Origin: Kitasatospora viridis
GTDB lineage: Bacteria > Actinomycetota > Actinomycetes > Streptomycetales > Streptomycetaceae
DNA length: 64,000 nucleotides
Assembly (NCBI RefSeq): GCF_007829815.1
Contig: NZ_VIWT01000003.1
Coordinates: forward strand, 186,001 to 250,000
Reading direction: 5' to 3'
Positions 18,316 through 27,136 of this stretch are shown here, one piece after another; within the stretch, counting starts at the first letter, position 1; every line of letters starts with the position of its first letter. The position numbers and the translations under genes are program-made. Under the pieces are notes generated by a model. The model searched no databases and had not been told where the DNA came from. It saw nothing but the letters and a program-made list of their open reading frames with translations.

Positions 18316-20115
18316 ATGAAACTGCTCCTGAGATCCTCCGGAAGCGTCCTCGCCGTCCTCGGCGTGCTGCTCGCCGCCGTCCCAGCGACCTCCGCCGCCG
18401 CGGCCACCACCAGCCAGAACCTCATCGTCAACGGCAACGCCGAAGCCGGGTACTGCACCAAGGACTGGGGCGCGGCCAGCACCGTCCCCGGCTGGACCGT
18501 CGAGTCCGGCAGCCCGAACGTGATGTGTTACACCCCCGACGAGTTCCGGCTGCCGTCCGGTTCGGCGCCCGGCACCGCGTTCTTCGCCCCCGGCAACCAG
18601 GGTGACGGCGCGATGACCCAGACCGTCGACGTCTCCTCCGCCGCCCGCGCGATCGACAACGGCGGCGTCTCGTACGACCTGCGCGGCTGGCTCGGCGGCT
18701 GGACCGGCTACTGGGGCCACGTCACCGTCTCGCTGCACTTCCAGGGCGCCGACGGAACGGAGCTCGACTCGGCCGACCTGCCGACGGTCACCTCCTCCGA
18801 CCGCGAGAGCACCACCGAGTTCCTGCAGCGCAGCACCACCGGCGACGTGCCGGCGGGCACCCGCGCCATCCAGGTGCAGGTGCAGTTCCAGCAGACCGGC
18901 CACGAGACCGGCTACCTGGACAACCTCTCGCTCACCCTCGACACCCCGGTGAAGGCTAAGAAGCTGACCCCGCCCGCCTCCAAGGTGCCCGGCTACGACC
19001 ACGTGTTCACCGTCATGATGGAGAACACCGACTACTCCCAGATCATGAACGACCCGGACGACACCCCGTACATCCACGGGTTGATGGACCAGGGCGCCCT
19101 CATGACGAACTACCACGCGGTCTACCACCCGAGCGACGAGAACTACCTCGCCGTCTCCGGCGGCGACACCTACACCTCGGGCGCGACGTACTGGCCGAAC
19201 ATCAACTCCCCGCAGCGCAACCTCGGCGACACCGTCGAGGCCGCCCACAAGACCTGGAAGGCCTACGAGCAGGGCATGGGCACGCCCTGCAACACCAGCA
19301 AGGACAACGACGGCGAGTACATGCCGGACGACGCGCCGTTCATCAACTACACCGACATCAGCGACGATCCGGACCGCTGCGCGGCCCACCTCTTCGACAC
19401 CTCGCAGCTGGCCACCGACCTGCAGAGCGCGGACACCACGCCGAACTTCTCCTGGATCGCCGCCGACGACTACAACGACGGCGAGGGCTCCGGCAACGGC
19501 AGCTCCAAGAGCCTGCAGACGCAGGACAACTGGCTGCGCGACACCCTGGAACCGATCCTCTCCTCGCCGGCCTGGACCGACCAGAAGTCCCTGCTCATCC
19601 TCACCTGGGACGAGTCGCAGAACGAGGCGGCCAACCACGTGGCAACGATCGTCGTCGGCTCCCAGGGCACCGTGCAGCCCGGCACCTCCAGCACGGCCCG
19701 CTACGACCACTACAGCACCGCCCGCACCATCGAGGCGGCCCTCCACCTGCCCGGGCTCACCGCGAACGACACCTACGCGACCCCGCTGAACGACGCCTTC
19801 GACCCGCCGGTGACCACCGACCCGGCTCCGCTGAGCAGCAGCACCCCCACCGTCTCGGACGGCGGGAGCATCACCATCGACTACACCATCCCGCTCACCG
19901 CGGACGTCAGCTCGACCAACTGGATCGGCATCTACCCGGCCGGCGCGGACGCCACCCAGCGGTCCTGGCTGACCTGGCAGTACGCGCCGAACGCCAACGG
20001 CGCCCTGACCTTCGGCACCGGCAGCCTCAAGGGCCCCGGCGACTACGACGTCTACCTGCTCGCCAACGACGGCTACACCGTCATCAGCGGCCCCTACCGC
20101 ATCACCGTCAACTGA
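18316..20115 (+). CDS. Secreted phosphoesterase with N-terminal galactose-binding-like domain
   Basis: 599 aa. AGAAGG lies 8 nt before the ATG and a signal peptide ends near SAAAAT. Residues about 30-215 form a beta-sandwich with the pattern NLIVNGNAE...GYLDNLSL seen in CBM-like domains. The middle domain has HVFTVMMENTDYSQIM, ILTWDESQNE and YDHYSTARTIEAALHLP, matching the phosphoesterase family that includes acid phosphatases and phospholipase C enzymes. The C-terminal ~95 residues are an Ig-like domain. It probably releases phosphate from sugar or lipid phosphate esters outside the cell. A strong terminator follows. Confidence 0.88.
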   Translation: MKLLLRSSGSVLAVLGVLLAAVPATSAAAATTSQNLIVNGNAEAGYCTKDWGAASTVPGWTVESGSPNVMCYTPDEFRLPSGSAPGTAFFAPGNQGDGAMTQTVDVSSAARAIDNGGVSYDLRGWLGGWTGYWGHVTVSLHFQGADGTELDSADLPTVTSSDRESTTEFLQRSTTGDVPAGTRAIQVQVQFQQTGHETGYLDNLSLTLDTPVKAKKLTPPASKVPGYDHVFTVMMENTDYSQIMNDPDDTPYIHGLMDQGALMTNYHAVYHPSDENYLAVSGGDTYTSGATYWPNINSPQRNLGDTVEAAHKTWKAYEQGMGTPCNTSKDNDGEYMPDDAPFINYTDISDDPDRCAAHLFDTSQLATDLQSADTTPNFSWIAADDYNDGEGSGNGSSKSLQTQDNWLRDTLEPILSSPAWTDQKSLLILTWDESQNEAANHVATIVVGSQGTVQPGTSSTARYDHYSTARTIEAALHLPGLTANDTYATPLNDAFDPPVTTDPAPLSSSTPTVSDGGSITIDYTIPLTADVSSTNWIGIYPAGADATQRSWLTWQYAPNANGALTFGTGSLKGPGDYDVYLLANDGYTVISGPYRITVN

Positions 20116-20134
20116 CCCGGACCGCAGCCCACCG

Positions 20135-20160
20135 CCAGGCGCCCCCACCGGGGCGCCTGG
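20135..20160 (+). terminator. Terminator after the phosphoesterase gene
   Basis: Perfect 11-bp stem CCAGGCGCCCC / GGGGCGCCTGG with a 4-nt loop, 20 nt after the stop codon. Confidence 0.8.
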
Positions 20161-20263
20161 CTCCGCCGCATTCCGGTCTGTTGACGGCCCGTCACCCCAG
20201 CACCCCGCACCCAGCACTCCGCACCAGCCGGGACTCCCCCTGGTCCCGTAGAGAGGTCCTGCC

Positions 20264-22084
20264 ATGGACACCAGCCAGCACCAGCCCACCCTCGACCCCG
20301 CACCGTGGGCCGACGCGGACCACTCGGTCCCGGCCTGCGGCGCCCGGATCAGCGTGGACTGCCCCGCCGTCACCCTGACCGTGCAGCGCGAGGACTCCGC
20401 CGGGGCCGACCTCGTGCTGACCGCCGACGCGGCGACCACGGTGACCGTCCGGCTGGACGTGCCGCTGGGCGAGGCCGTCGGCTACTGGCACCCTGAGGCC
20501 GGCTGGGAACGCACCGTCACCGCCGACCTGACCCCGTGGCGCACGGTCTCCCTGGTCCGCTCCGCCCCCGTCGGCTGCCTGCACGACGCCGCCGGGCACG
20601 CCCTGCTCGCCTTCGCCGCCGACCGCACGATCGCCGAGACCCAGGTCCGGTTCGGCGCCTCGGCGCAGCACGGGCGGTTCGGCGTGTGGCTGCGCTTCCC
20701 GCTGGCGGCCGACCGGTCCTGCCGGCTGCGCCTGGTCGCGCCCGGCGGCACCGTGGCCTCGGCGCTGCGCCGGCTGCGAGTCTGGCTGGCGGGGCTGCCG
20801 AGCGCGCGGCCGCTGCCCGTACCCTCCTTCGGCCGCACCCCGGTCTACTCGACCCGGCACTCGCTCGGGCGGGCGGTGAACGCCACCGAGGTGGAGCAGG
20901 AAGCCGTGCTGGCCGCCGAGTTGGGCTTCGGCCGGCTGCTGCTGGACGACGGCTGGCAGCGCCGCGGGCGCGGCCCCGGCTACGCGGGCTACGGCGACTG
21001 GCGCCCGTCCCCCACCCGGTTCCCCGACCTCGCCGCGCACGTCCGGGCCGTCCGGCGCACCGGGCTGCGCCAGGTGCTGTGGATCGCCCCGCTGCTGCTG
21101 GGCCGGGGCTCGGCCGCCCACCGCACCTGGGCGCCGTTCGCGCCGCACCGGGCGCGCCACCTCGGCTGCCGCATCCTCGACCCGCGCCTGGCCGAGGTGC
21201 GCCTGCACGTGGTGGAGACCTGCCGCGCCCTGGTGACGGCCTACCAACCGGACGGCCTGCGGCTGGACTTCCTCAACGAGGCGCTCGCCTACAGCGGCGC
21301 CCGCCCACCCGCCCGGCCCGGCGCCGGCTACATCGCGGACCTCGGCCAGGCGATGGCACGGATGCTCGCCGACATCCGGGGCGCACTGCGGGCCGCGCGC
21401 GGCGACGACTTCCTGCTGGAGCTCGGCGAGGGCTGCACCGGCCCGGCCGCCACCGCGTACGGCAACGCCCTGCGGCCGCTCGCCAGTCCGGGCGACCCGG
21501 TCGCCGACCGGATCCGCACCCTGGACATCGCCCTGCTCGCGCCCGGCGGCGCCGTCCACTCCGACCTGCTGACCTGGGACCGGGAGGCCTCGCCGGAGGC
21601 GGTGGCCCGCCAGTTCCACGGCGCGCTGCACGCCGTGCCGCAGCTCTCCGTGCGGCTGGCCGAACTGCCCGCCGCCCAGCGGGAGGTGCTGGCCTTCTGG
21701 CTCGCCACCTGGCGCCGGCTCTCCGGCGTGCTGCTCGGCGGCCACTACGAGCCCGGCCGCCCGGACGAGCTCTACCCCCAGGTGCTCGCGGCCCTCGGGA
21801 ACCGACGCGTCGTCACCAGCTACACCGACCGGCCCGTCCGGCTCCCGACCGACGCCTGGCGCTCGCTGTCCATCGTCAACGCCACCACCGCCTCCCGGGT
21901 CCTGGTCGAGGTGTCGGCGCCACCCCGCCTGGTCCGCCTGCGCAGCCACGACGCCCGGGGCGAACGCTGCCAGGACGCGAGCCTCCCGCTCACCCCGGGC
22001 CTGCACGAGCTCGACGTGCCGCCCTCGGGCCTGTGCACCCTCACCCTGACCTCCGGCCTCTTCGTGCTCGGCGCCGCGAGGTGA
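20264..22084 (+). CDS. Clan-D (GH36-like) glycoside hydrolase
   Basis: A 606-aa protein with an N-terminal beta domain and a barrel resembling melibiases: LLLDDGWQRRGRG, VLWIAPLLLG and GLRLDFLNEAL, whose Asp aligns with the clan-D nucleophile. VHSDLLTWD may supply the acid/base Asp. The start ATG is preceded by AGAGAGG. No signal peptide is visible, so it is cytoplasmic. It is only distantly like the GH36 enzyme at 16046, so the substrate is uncertain. The stop codon is nearly fused to the response-regulator gene, an unusual pairing suggesting that the two-component system and this enzyme share a signal. Confidence 0.85.
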   Translation: MDTSQHQPTLDPAPWADADHSVPACGARISVDCPAVTLTVQREDSAGADLVLTADAATTVTVRLDVPLGEAVGYWHPEAGWERTVTADLTPWRTVSLVRSAPVGCLHDAAGHALLAFAADRTIAETQVRFGASAQHGRFGVWLRFPLAADRSCRLRLVAPGGTVASALRRLRVWLAGLPSARPLPVPSFGRTPVYSTRHSLGRAVNATEVEQEAVLAAELGFGRLLLDDGWQRRGRGPGYAGYGDWRPSPTRFPDLAAHVRAVRRTGLRQVLWIAPLLLGRGSAAHRTWAPFAPHRARHLGCRILDPRLAEVRLHVVETCRALVTAYQPDGLRLDFLNEALAYSGARPPARPGAGYIADLGQAMARMLADIRGALRAARGDDFLLELGEGCTGPAATAYGNALRPLASPGDPVADRIRTLDIALLAPGGAVHSDLLTWDREASPEAVARQFHGALHAVPQLSVRLAELPAAQREVLAFWLATWRRLSGVLLGGHYEPGRPDELYPQVLAALGNRRVVTSYTDRPVRLPTDAWRSLSIVNATTASRVLVEVSAPPRLVRLRSHDARGERCQDASLPLTPGLHELDVPPSGLCTLTLTSGLFVLGAAR

Positions 22085-22103
22085 CCTGATGGGTGACCTG
22101 ATG
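22079..22103 (+). repeat. 12-bp tandem duplication over the response-regulator start
   Basis: GGTGACCTGATG occurs twice head to tail (22080-22091 and 22092-22103). It copies the region of the upstream stop codon together with an ATG, giving the regulator gene two consecutive in-frame start codons at 22089 and 22101. Confidence 0.75.
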
Positions 22104-22784
22104 AGCGCGCACATCCTGGTCGTCGAGGACGACGTGAAAGGGGCCGAGCTGATCCGCGTGGCCCTGACCTCCGACGGCCACACGGTGGAGGTCGTGCACG
22201 ACGGCCGCACCGCGCTGGAGCGGGTCGGGGCCGGCGCGGTGGACCTGGTGGTGCTCGACCTGATGCTGCCGGGCGTCGACGGGCTCACCGTGTGCCGGCG
22301 GCTGCGGGAGCGCGGCGACCTGCCGGTGGTCATGCTCACCGCCCGCTCGACCGAGGACGACGTGCTGACCGGGCTCGGCGTCGGCGCCGACGACTACCTG
22401 ACCAAGCCCTACAGCCCGCGCGAGCTGGCCGCCCGCATCCGCACCGTGCTGCGCCGGGCCGGCGCCAGGACCCGGCCCGCGGTGCACCGGGTCGGCGACC
22501 TGCTCGTGGACCCGGGCACCCGCACCGTCAGCTGCGCGGGTCGGCCAGTGGTGTGCACCCCGGACGAGTTCGCGGTGCTCGCCGCCATGGCCGCCAGCCC
22601 CGGCCAGGTCTTCACCCGGACCCAACTGCTGCGCCACACCCGCGGCTTCGACCGCGCCTCGACCGAGCGCACGGTCGACGTCCACGTGATGAACCTGCGC
22701 CGCAAGATCGAGGCCGACCCGGCCGCGCCGACCCGGCTGGTCACCGTCTACGGCGTCGGCTACAAACTCGCCGAGGCCCGCTGA
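22101..22784 (+). CDS. OmpR-family response regulator
   Basis: A 227-aa regulator with a receiver domain (HILVVEDD at the start, phospho-acceptor Asp53 in VLDLMLPG, Thr and Lys in MLTARS and TKPYSPREL) and a C-terminal winged helix ending with TVYGVGYKL. The ATG at 22101 matches the usual family start; an in-frame ATG at 22089 arises from a 12-bp tandem repeat. The stop codon overlaps the kinase start by one base (TGATG), so the pair is cotranslated. It would bind DNA when phosphorylated by the downstream kinase. Confidence 0.95.
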   Translation: MSAHILVVEDDVKGAELIRVALTSDGHTVEVVHDGRTALERVGAGAVDLVVLDLMLPGVDGLTVCRRLRERGDLPVVMLTARSTEDDVLTGLGVGADDYLTKPYSPRELAARIRTVLRRAGARTRPAVHRVGDLLVDPGTRTVSCAGRPVVCTPDEFAVLAAMAASPGQVFTRTQLLRHTRGFDRASTERTVDVHVMNLRRKIEADPAAPTRLVTVYGVGYKLAEAR

Positions 22785-24565
22785 TGGCCGCGCCGATCCC
22801 GCTGCACCGCAGCCTGCTGGTGCGGCTGCTGGCCGCCTCCTGCCTGATCGCCGCCTGCGCGATCACCGCCACCGCCTGGCTGACCACCTCCACCACCTCC
22901 CAGGCCCTGGCACGCAAAGAGGGGCAGACGCTGGCCAGCAACGCCGACATCCTGGCGCAGCTCAGCGGCTACGCCGCCACCCACCGGGACTGGAACGGGG
23001 TCGGCCCGCTGCTGCGCCAACTCGCCTCCGACAACCGCGTGCGGATCACCCTGGTCGGCACCGACGGCGCCGGCAGCGGCATCGCCTCCTCCAGCACCAG
23101 CACCGGCGCCCTGCCCAGCACGGCAATGGCCACCGTCGACCCCCTGCACTTCGACACCTCGACCGAGCCGGGCGCGCAGCGCCCCGGCATCGACCCCCGG
23201 CTGGTCGGGCCCTACCGGCTCACCGAGGCCGAGACCGAGCAGCAGCGGCAAACGGCGGACGCGCAGGTGACCTGCCTGGCGCGCGCGGCGGGCCAGCGGG
23301 CCCAGGCCGTCCGGCTCCCGTCCGGCCGGTACACCATCAGCTACGGCAGCGACGTGCCCAGGTCGGCGGTCATGTTCTGCAGCGTGTACGGCTCACCCGC
23401 CGCCACGGCCAGCGAACGCCAACCCCTCGCCGAGCTGACGTCGGCAACCGCCGCCTGCCTGCAACGCGCGGACGTCCACGTCCCGTTGAGCCTGACCGTC
23501 ACCACCGGGTTCGCGCTGGCGGGCGTGGACCCGGCCAGCGAGGCAGCCGCGCGGGGCGACCAGTGCCTGGAGCAGGCGCGCCGCGCCCAGTTGCAGCCCT
23601 ACGCCGCGCCCGCCGCGCAGCTGTACGTCGACACCGGCGCCCCGGCCGCCTGGCGCTTCGAACTGACCGCGGCCAACTACGCGAAAGTCGCCTGGACCGC
23701 CGCCCTGGTCCTGCTCCTCACCCTCGCCGTCTCCACGCTCGTCGGCCTGCGCCTGGTGCGGCCGCTCAGGGCGCTGATCCGCACCGCCGGCCAGGATCCC
23801 GACGAGTTCGCGCTGGCCCCCGTCACCACCCGGGACGAGACCGGCCACCTCGCGGTGGCGTTCAACCGGCTCACCGAACGCCGCCAGCAGATCGACGAAC
23901 AACGCAAGGCGATGGTCGCCGACATCGCCCACGAACTGCGCACGCCGCTCACCAACATCCGCGGCTGGCTGGAGGTCACCCGCGACGGCCTGGTCGAACC
24001 CACCCCGGAACTGATCGACTCCCTGCACGACGAGGCACTCGTCCTGCAACGCGTCATCGAGGACCTCCAGGACCTGGCCAGCGCCGACGCCGGCACCCTG
24101 CGCCTGCACCCCACCCCGCTCGACACCGGCGACGTGCTGCGCCAAGTCGCCGCCGCGCACCGGGCCCACGCCGTCGCCAACGGCCTGCGCCTCACCCTCG
24201 ACGCGCCGCCCTGCCCGCCGCTCACCGCCGACCCCGACCGGCTGCGCCAGGTGCTGGGCAACCTGCTCTCCAACGCCGTGCGGCACACCCCGCCCGGCGG
24301 CCGCATCACCCTGAGGTGCCGTGGCGATCAGGACACCGTGACGATCACCGTGGCCGACACCGGCACCGGTATCGCCCCGGAGGATCTGGCCCACGTCTTC
24401 GACCGCTTCTGGCGCGGCGAGAAGTCCCGCAGCCGCCGCACCGGCGGCAGCGGCCTGGGCCTGGCGATCGCCCGCCAGCTCGTCCAGGCCCACGGCGGCA
24501 CCATCGAGGCCGACAGCACGCTCGGCGCGGGCACCACCATGACCCTGCGGCTGCCGGTTTCCTGA
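22784..24565 (+). CDS. Membrane sensor histidine kinase
   Basis: 593 aa. Two transmembrane helices (about residues 16-33 and 305-325) frame an unusually large, roughly 270-residue extracellular sensor region holding several Cys residues. A HAMP linker, a dimerisation domain with the phospho-His in ADIAHELRTPL (His383) and an ATPase domain with N-box LLSNAVRHTP and G-boxes DTGTGI and GGSGLGLAI follow. It is the partner of the regulator just upstream. The sensor domain matches no family I recognise; nearby envelope genes suggest a wall or glycan signal. Confidence 0.95.
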   Translation: MAAPIPLHRSLLVRLLAASCLIAACAITATAWLTTSTTSQALARKEGQTLASNADILAQLSGYAATHRDWNGVGPLLRQLASDNRVRITLVGTDGAGSGIASSSTSTGALPSTAMATVDPLHFDTSTEPGAQRPGIDPRLVGPYRLTEAETEQQRQTADAQVTCLARAAGQRAQAVRLPSGRYTISYGSDVPRSAVMFCSVYGSPAATASERQPLAELTSATAACLQRADVHVPLSLTVTTGFALAGVDPASEAAARGDQCLEQARRAQLQPYAAPAAQLYVDTGAPAAWRFELTAANYAKVAWTAALVLLLTLAVSTLVGLRLVRPLRALIRTAGQDPDEFALAPVTTRDETGHLAVAFNRLTERRQQIDEQRKAMVADIAHELRTPLTNIRGWLEVTRDGLVEPTPELIDSLHDEALVLQRVIEDLQDLASADAGTLRLHPTPLDTGDVLRQVAAAHRAHAVANGLRLTLDAPPCPPLTADPDRLRQVLGNLLSNAVRHTPPGGRITLRCRGDQDTVTITVADTGTGIAPEDLAHVFDRFWRGEKSRSRRTGGSGLGLAIARQLVQAHGGTIEADSTLGAGTTMTLRLPVS

Positions 24566-24663
24566 CAGGTTCCCAACGTCCGCTCGCCAGACTCGTTCCC
24601 GTGACAGCAGCGGAACCGCTGCTGCCCGCTCCCCGTCCCGACGAGCAGCAGAGCGGACCCGCG

Positions 24664-25422
24664 ATGCCCCTCACCCCCAGTGCCCCCGGCCGCCTCATCG
24701 TCCTCACGGCGACCGGCCTCCTCCTCGCCGGCTGCGCCACCCACGGTGCGGCGCCGGGCCCGCTCGCCGCCGTGACCGCCGCCGCCGTCCCGGTACGGCC
24801 CGCGCTCACCGCACAGTTGTCCGGCACACCGAGCGCCGCCCTGCCCGGCCTCGGCCCCAAGACCACCGCCGCGATCCCCGCCGACGCCCAGCAGGTCGTG
24901 CTCGCCACCGGACAGGACAAGGACTCCTCCAGCACCACCGTCCGGCTCTACGAACGCACCGGCACCACCTGGACCCCGGCCGCGCCGACCTGGCAAGCCC
25001 ACAACGCGCGCAACGGCTGGACCAACGACCACCACGACAGTGATCTCCGTTCCCCGATCGGGGTGTTCACGCTCACCGACGCCGGCGGCCTGCTGGCCGA
25101 CCCCGGCAGCAAGCTCCCCTACACCCGCTCCTCGGATTTCGTCGCCAGCGGTTCCGGCTTCCTCGGCGAAGACCTGCGCGGCTCCTTCGACTACGTCATC
25201 GCCATCAACTACAACCGCACGCCGGGCACCTCCCCGCTCGACACCGCCAAGCCCCTCGGCCCCGCCCGCGGCGGCGGCATCTGGCTCCACGTCGACCACG
25301 GCGGCCCCACCCACGGCTGCGTCAGCCTGCCGGCCGACGCCATGGTCGACCTCTTGCACCGCCTGGCCCCCGCCCGGCACCCGGTCATCGTCATGGGGGA
25401 TGCCGCCTCGCTGGCTGCCTGA
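24664..25422 (+). CDS. L,D-transpeptidase-like lipoprotein
   Basis: 252 aa. The N-terminus has a hydrophobic stretch and the lipobox LLAGC, so it is anchored outside the membrane. The C-terminal catalytic domain shows IWLHVDHGGPTHGCVSLP, with Cys219 in the HGC motif typical of YkuD-fold enzymes, and SPIGVFTLTDA, a usual YkuD element. It may cross-link peptidoglycan or act as a related amide-handling enzyme. It lies 98 nt after the histidine kinase gene, so the two-component system may regulate cell-wall remodelling. A GTG at 24601 is a possible earlier start, but the ATG gives a normal lipoprotein signal. Confidence 0.88.
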   Translation: MPLTPSAPGRLIVLTATGLLLAGCATHGAAPGPLAAVTAAAVPVRPALTAQLSGTPSAALPGLGPKTTAAIPADAQQVVLATGQDKDSSSTTVRLYERTGTTWTPAAPTWQAHNARNGWTNDHHDSDLRSPIGVFTLTDAGGLLADPGSKLPYTRSSDFVASGSGFLGEDLRGSFDYVIAINYNRTPGTSPLDTAKPLGPARGGGIWLHVDHGGPTHGCVSLPADAMVDLLHRLAPARHPVIVMGDAASLAA

Positions 25423-25486
25423 CGACAGGACCTTTGTCGTCCTGAGACGACCAGTCGGACTGACCGGTCGTCAGATGTCAAGAGGC

Positions 25487-25510
25487 CCGGCGGCGCGTTC
25501 GCGCCGCCGG
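25487..25510 (+). terminator. Terminator between the L,D-transpeptidase and Nudix-like genes
   Basis: Perfect 10-bp stem CCGGCGGCGC / GCGCCGCCGG with a 4-nt loop, in the gap between two convergent genes, so it can serve both strands. The rest of 25423-25679 holds only short imperfect GACGAC/GTCGTC repeats. Confidence 0.65.
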
Positions 25511-25679
25511 CCCAGCTCGTCATCGGCTCCCACAGCCGCCCGAACCACGTCCCCCACGATGTGGTGGAAGCGATCCCCTCCGCACGTCCCACTCGCCCCG
25601 GTGCCGCCTTCGCGCCTGAACGAGTAGTCCACCCGCCAACGCAGACCCCACCCCGGCGGCAAACCCGGCCCACTCGACA

Positions 25680-26177
25680 TCACGCCACCTGACCCTGCAT
25701 CAGGAACCGCCCCAGCGTCGGGCCTACTTCAGCCACCGCCACCGCCCGCGTGATCCGTCGCACGTGATACGGCAGGCACACGGTCTCCAACTCGGCTACC
25801 CTCACCCAGTCGTAGCCCAGCAGGTCCGGCCCCGCCGCCTCCTGCGGACGCGCCAACCCCGCCTGTTCCATGTCCAACCGGCGCACGAACACGAAGTTGT
25901 ACCCCTCCCGTGCCTCCGGCTCCGGGTTGGCCGGCGAGTAGTCCACCACCGCCAGATCCGCGCCGCCGAACGGCACCGCGATACCCAACTGCAACCGCAC
26001 GATCCGCTCCACCGCCACCATCGCCGACTCGTTCGGCGCGCAGTGCCCACCCGGCAACCACCCGCAACGGCGCTCCCGCATCCGAAGGACCATCACCTGG
26101 TCCCGTTGCGGGTGCAGCAACACCGCCTGCGCCCCGATCCGACGCGGCGGCGGACTGACGTAGTTCGACCTGTCCAT
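25680..26177 (-). CDS. Nudix-fold protein lacking the catalytic glutamates
   Basis: 165 aa. The fold pattern GAQAVLLHPQRDQVMVLRMR then WLPGGHCAPNES matches Nudix proteins, and the Nudix box keeps G-x5-E and the later R and G. The catalytic REUxEE is replaced by R-I-V-R-L-Q, so metal-dependent hydrolysis is unlikely. It may be a regulator or ligand-binding Nudix homologue. It is the last gene of a leftward run of small genes opposite the XRE/DUF397 pair, 134 nt after a 39-codon frame. Confidence 0.8.
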   Translation of the reverse strand: MDRSNYVSPPPRRIGAQAVLLHPQRDQVMVLRMRERRCGWLPGGHCAPNESAMVAVERIVRLQLGIAVPFGGADLAVVDYSPANPEPEAREGYNFVFVRRLDMEQAGLARPQEAAGPDLLGYDWVRVAELETVCLPYHVRRITRAVAVAEVGPTLGRFLMQGQVA

Positions 26178-26311
26178 GAAGATCGTTCCCTTTCATTCAT
26201 CACGTTTGATGGCCGAGAAGATGGCAGCCCCGGAGCGGCCCGAAGCCCGTTGCGACACCGGGGCCGCCGACCCGCCAGGAGGGAGACAGACCTGACGGGA
26301 GATCAGAGGAA

Positions 26312-26431
26312 TCACCAGCTGGGCGGAAGCTCGTCCCACCCGGCCGGAGGAGTCGTGGTGTCACCGGGCAGAACCCGCCGCACCCACGCCCAATAGCGCC
26401 ATAGCCAGCACGCCCGCAACCAGCCCGTCAC
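26312..26431 (-). CDS. 39-aa Trp-rich peptide, overlapping the upstream gene
   Basis: A short frame with GTG at 26431 overlapping the preceding stop codon by 4 nt (GTGA) and GGGGAGG a few nt upstream, good signs of coupled translation. The peptide starts MTGWLRACWLWRYWAWVRR, with six Trp and several Arg, then TTPPAGWDELPPSW. It may touch the membrane. I recognise no family; its reality rests on the overlap and ribosome binding site. Confidence 0.45.
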   Translation of the reverse strand: MTGWLRACWLWRYWAWVRRVLPGDTTTPPAGWDELPPSW

Positions 26432-26952
26432 GGCACCTCCCCTCGCCGCCCCGGGGCAACCGGGACCGTGCCGCGAGGGCGCAGCGCAACCCCGGACTCC
26501 AGCAGCACCCGGCGCGCCAGCCCGGAGGAGACCCGCAATGCGTCGGCCACCCCGTCCACCGACCCGACGCGCGCGTACAAGTCCGACAGGTACTCCCGAC
26601 CGGGCGAGATCCACCCCGTCTCCACCGGCCGAACCCGCGCCGCTCGCACAACCGCGCACTGATACACCCACGAGCGCGACCGCCGCCCCAGCGTCATCGT
26701 CCTGTGGAGCCCCACCGCGGTGCGCACCACGTCGCCCACGGCGTTGAACTCCCGGCGCACCGCCACCAGGCGGCCGACGGAGCCGCGCGAGTCAGCCACC
26801 CGCCCACCCAACGCCGGCAAGAGCCCACCCACCGTCGTGCAGCCGCCCTCTTCCCGCAGCGGGCACAGGCACGTGAGCGCCCGCCCCTCCCGCAACCAGG
26901 CCGCCGACCCATCGCGCTCCAGCCACACATGCGTGAACTCAGCGATCTTCAC
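26428..26952 (-). CDS. 174-aa protein with probable C-terminal helix-turn-helix
   Basis: The GTG at 26952 is chosen because AAGGAGG lies upstream and the sequence VKIAEFTHVWLERDGSA looks like a natural N-terminus. A CLCPLREEGGC cluster near residue 30 could bind metal. The C-terminal part (VDGVADALRVSSGLARRVLL) resembles a DNA-binding helix-turn-helix. The start overlaps the upstream 65-aa gene by 14 nt and the stop overlaps the 39-aa gene, so the three form a coupled block. No named family is recognised. Confidence 0.6.
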   Translation of the reverse strand: MKIAEFTHVWLERDGSAAWLREGRALTCLCPLREEGGCTTVGGLLPALGGRVADSRGSVGRLVAVRREFNAVGDVVRTAVGLHRTMTLGRRSRSWVYQCAVVRAARVRPVETGWISPGREYLSDLYARVGSVDGVADALRVSSGLARRVLLESGVALRPRGTVPVAPGRRGEVP

Positions 26953-27136
26953 CCCCTTCCTCCTCCTTTCCCTGCCCGTCCCCGCCCTTGGCCGCGTCGG
27001 CCGCCCCCTCCTGCGCGACCAGCCGGGCGGCCACCCGCGCAGCCACCCCCGCGTACGGCTGCCCCGCCCGATCGAAGGCCGCCAACACCGGCGAACCACA
27101 CCTCAGCCGGCGCCCGGGACTCCCGGAACTCGACAT
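26939..27136 (-). CDS. 65-aa hypothetical protein
   Basis: ATG 27136 has a strong ribosome binding site (GAGGAG, 5 nt away). The product has a helical Ala-rich middle (AAFDRAGQPYAGVAARVAARLVAQ) and a charged tail (KGGDGQGKEEEGGEDR). It overlaps the next gene by 14 nt. Function unknown; the strong translation signal and overlap are the main evidence. Confidence 0.5.
   Translation of the reverse strand: MSSSGSPGRRLRCGSPVLAAFDRAGQPYAGVAARVAARLVAQEGAADAAKGGDGQGKEEEGGEDR

Noticed and set aside
18313..20439. A 708-codon minus-strand open frame
   Set aside because: It is antisense to the phosphoesterase gene, which has a signal peptide, family motifs and a terminator.
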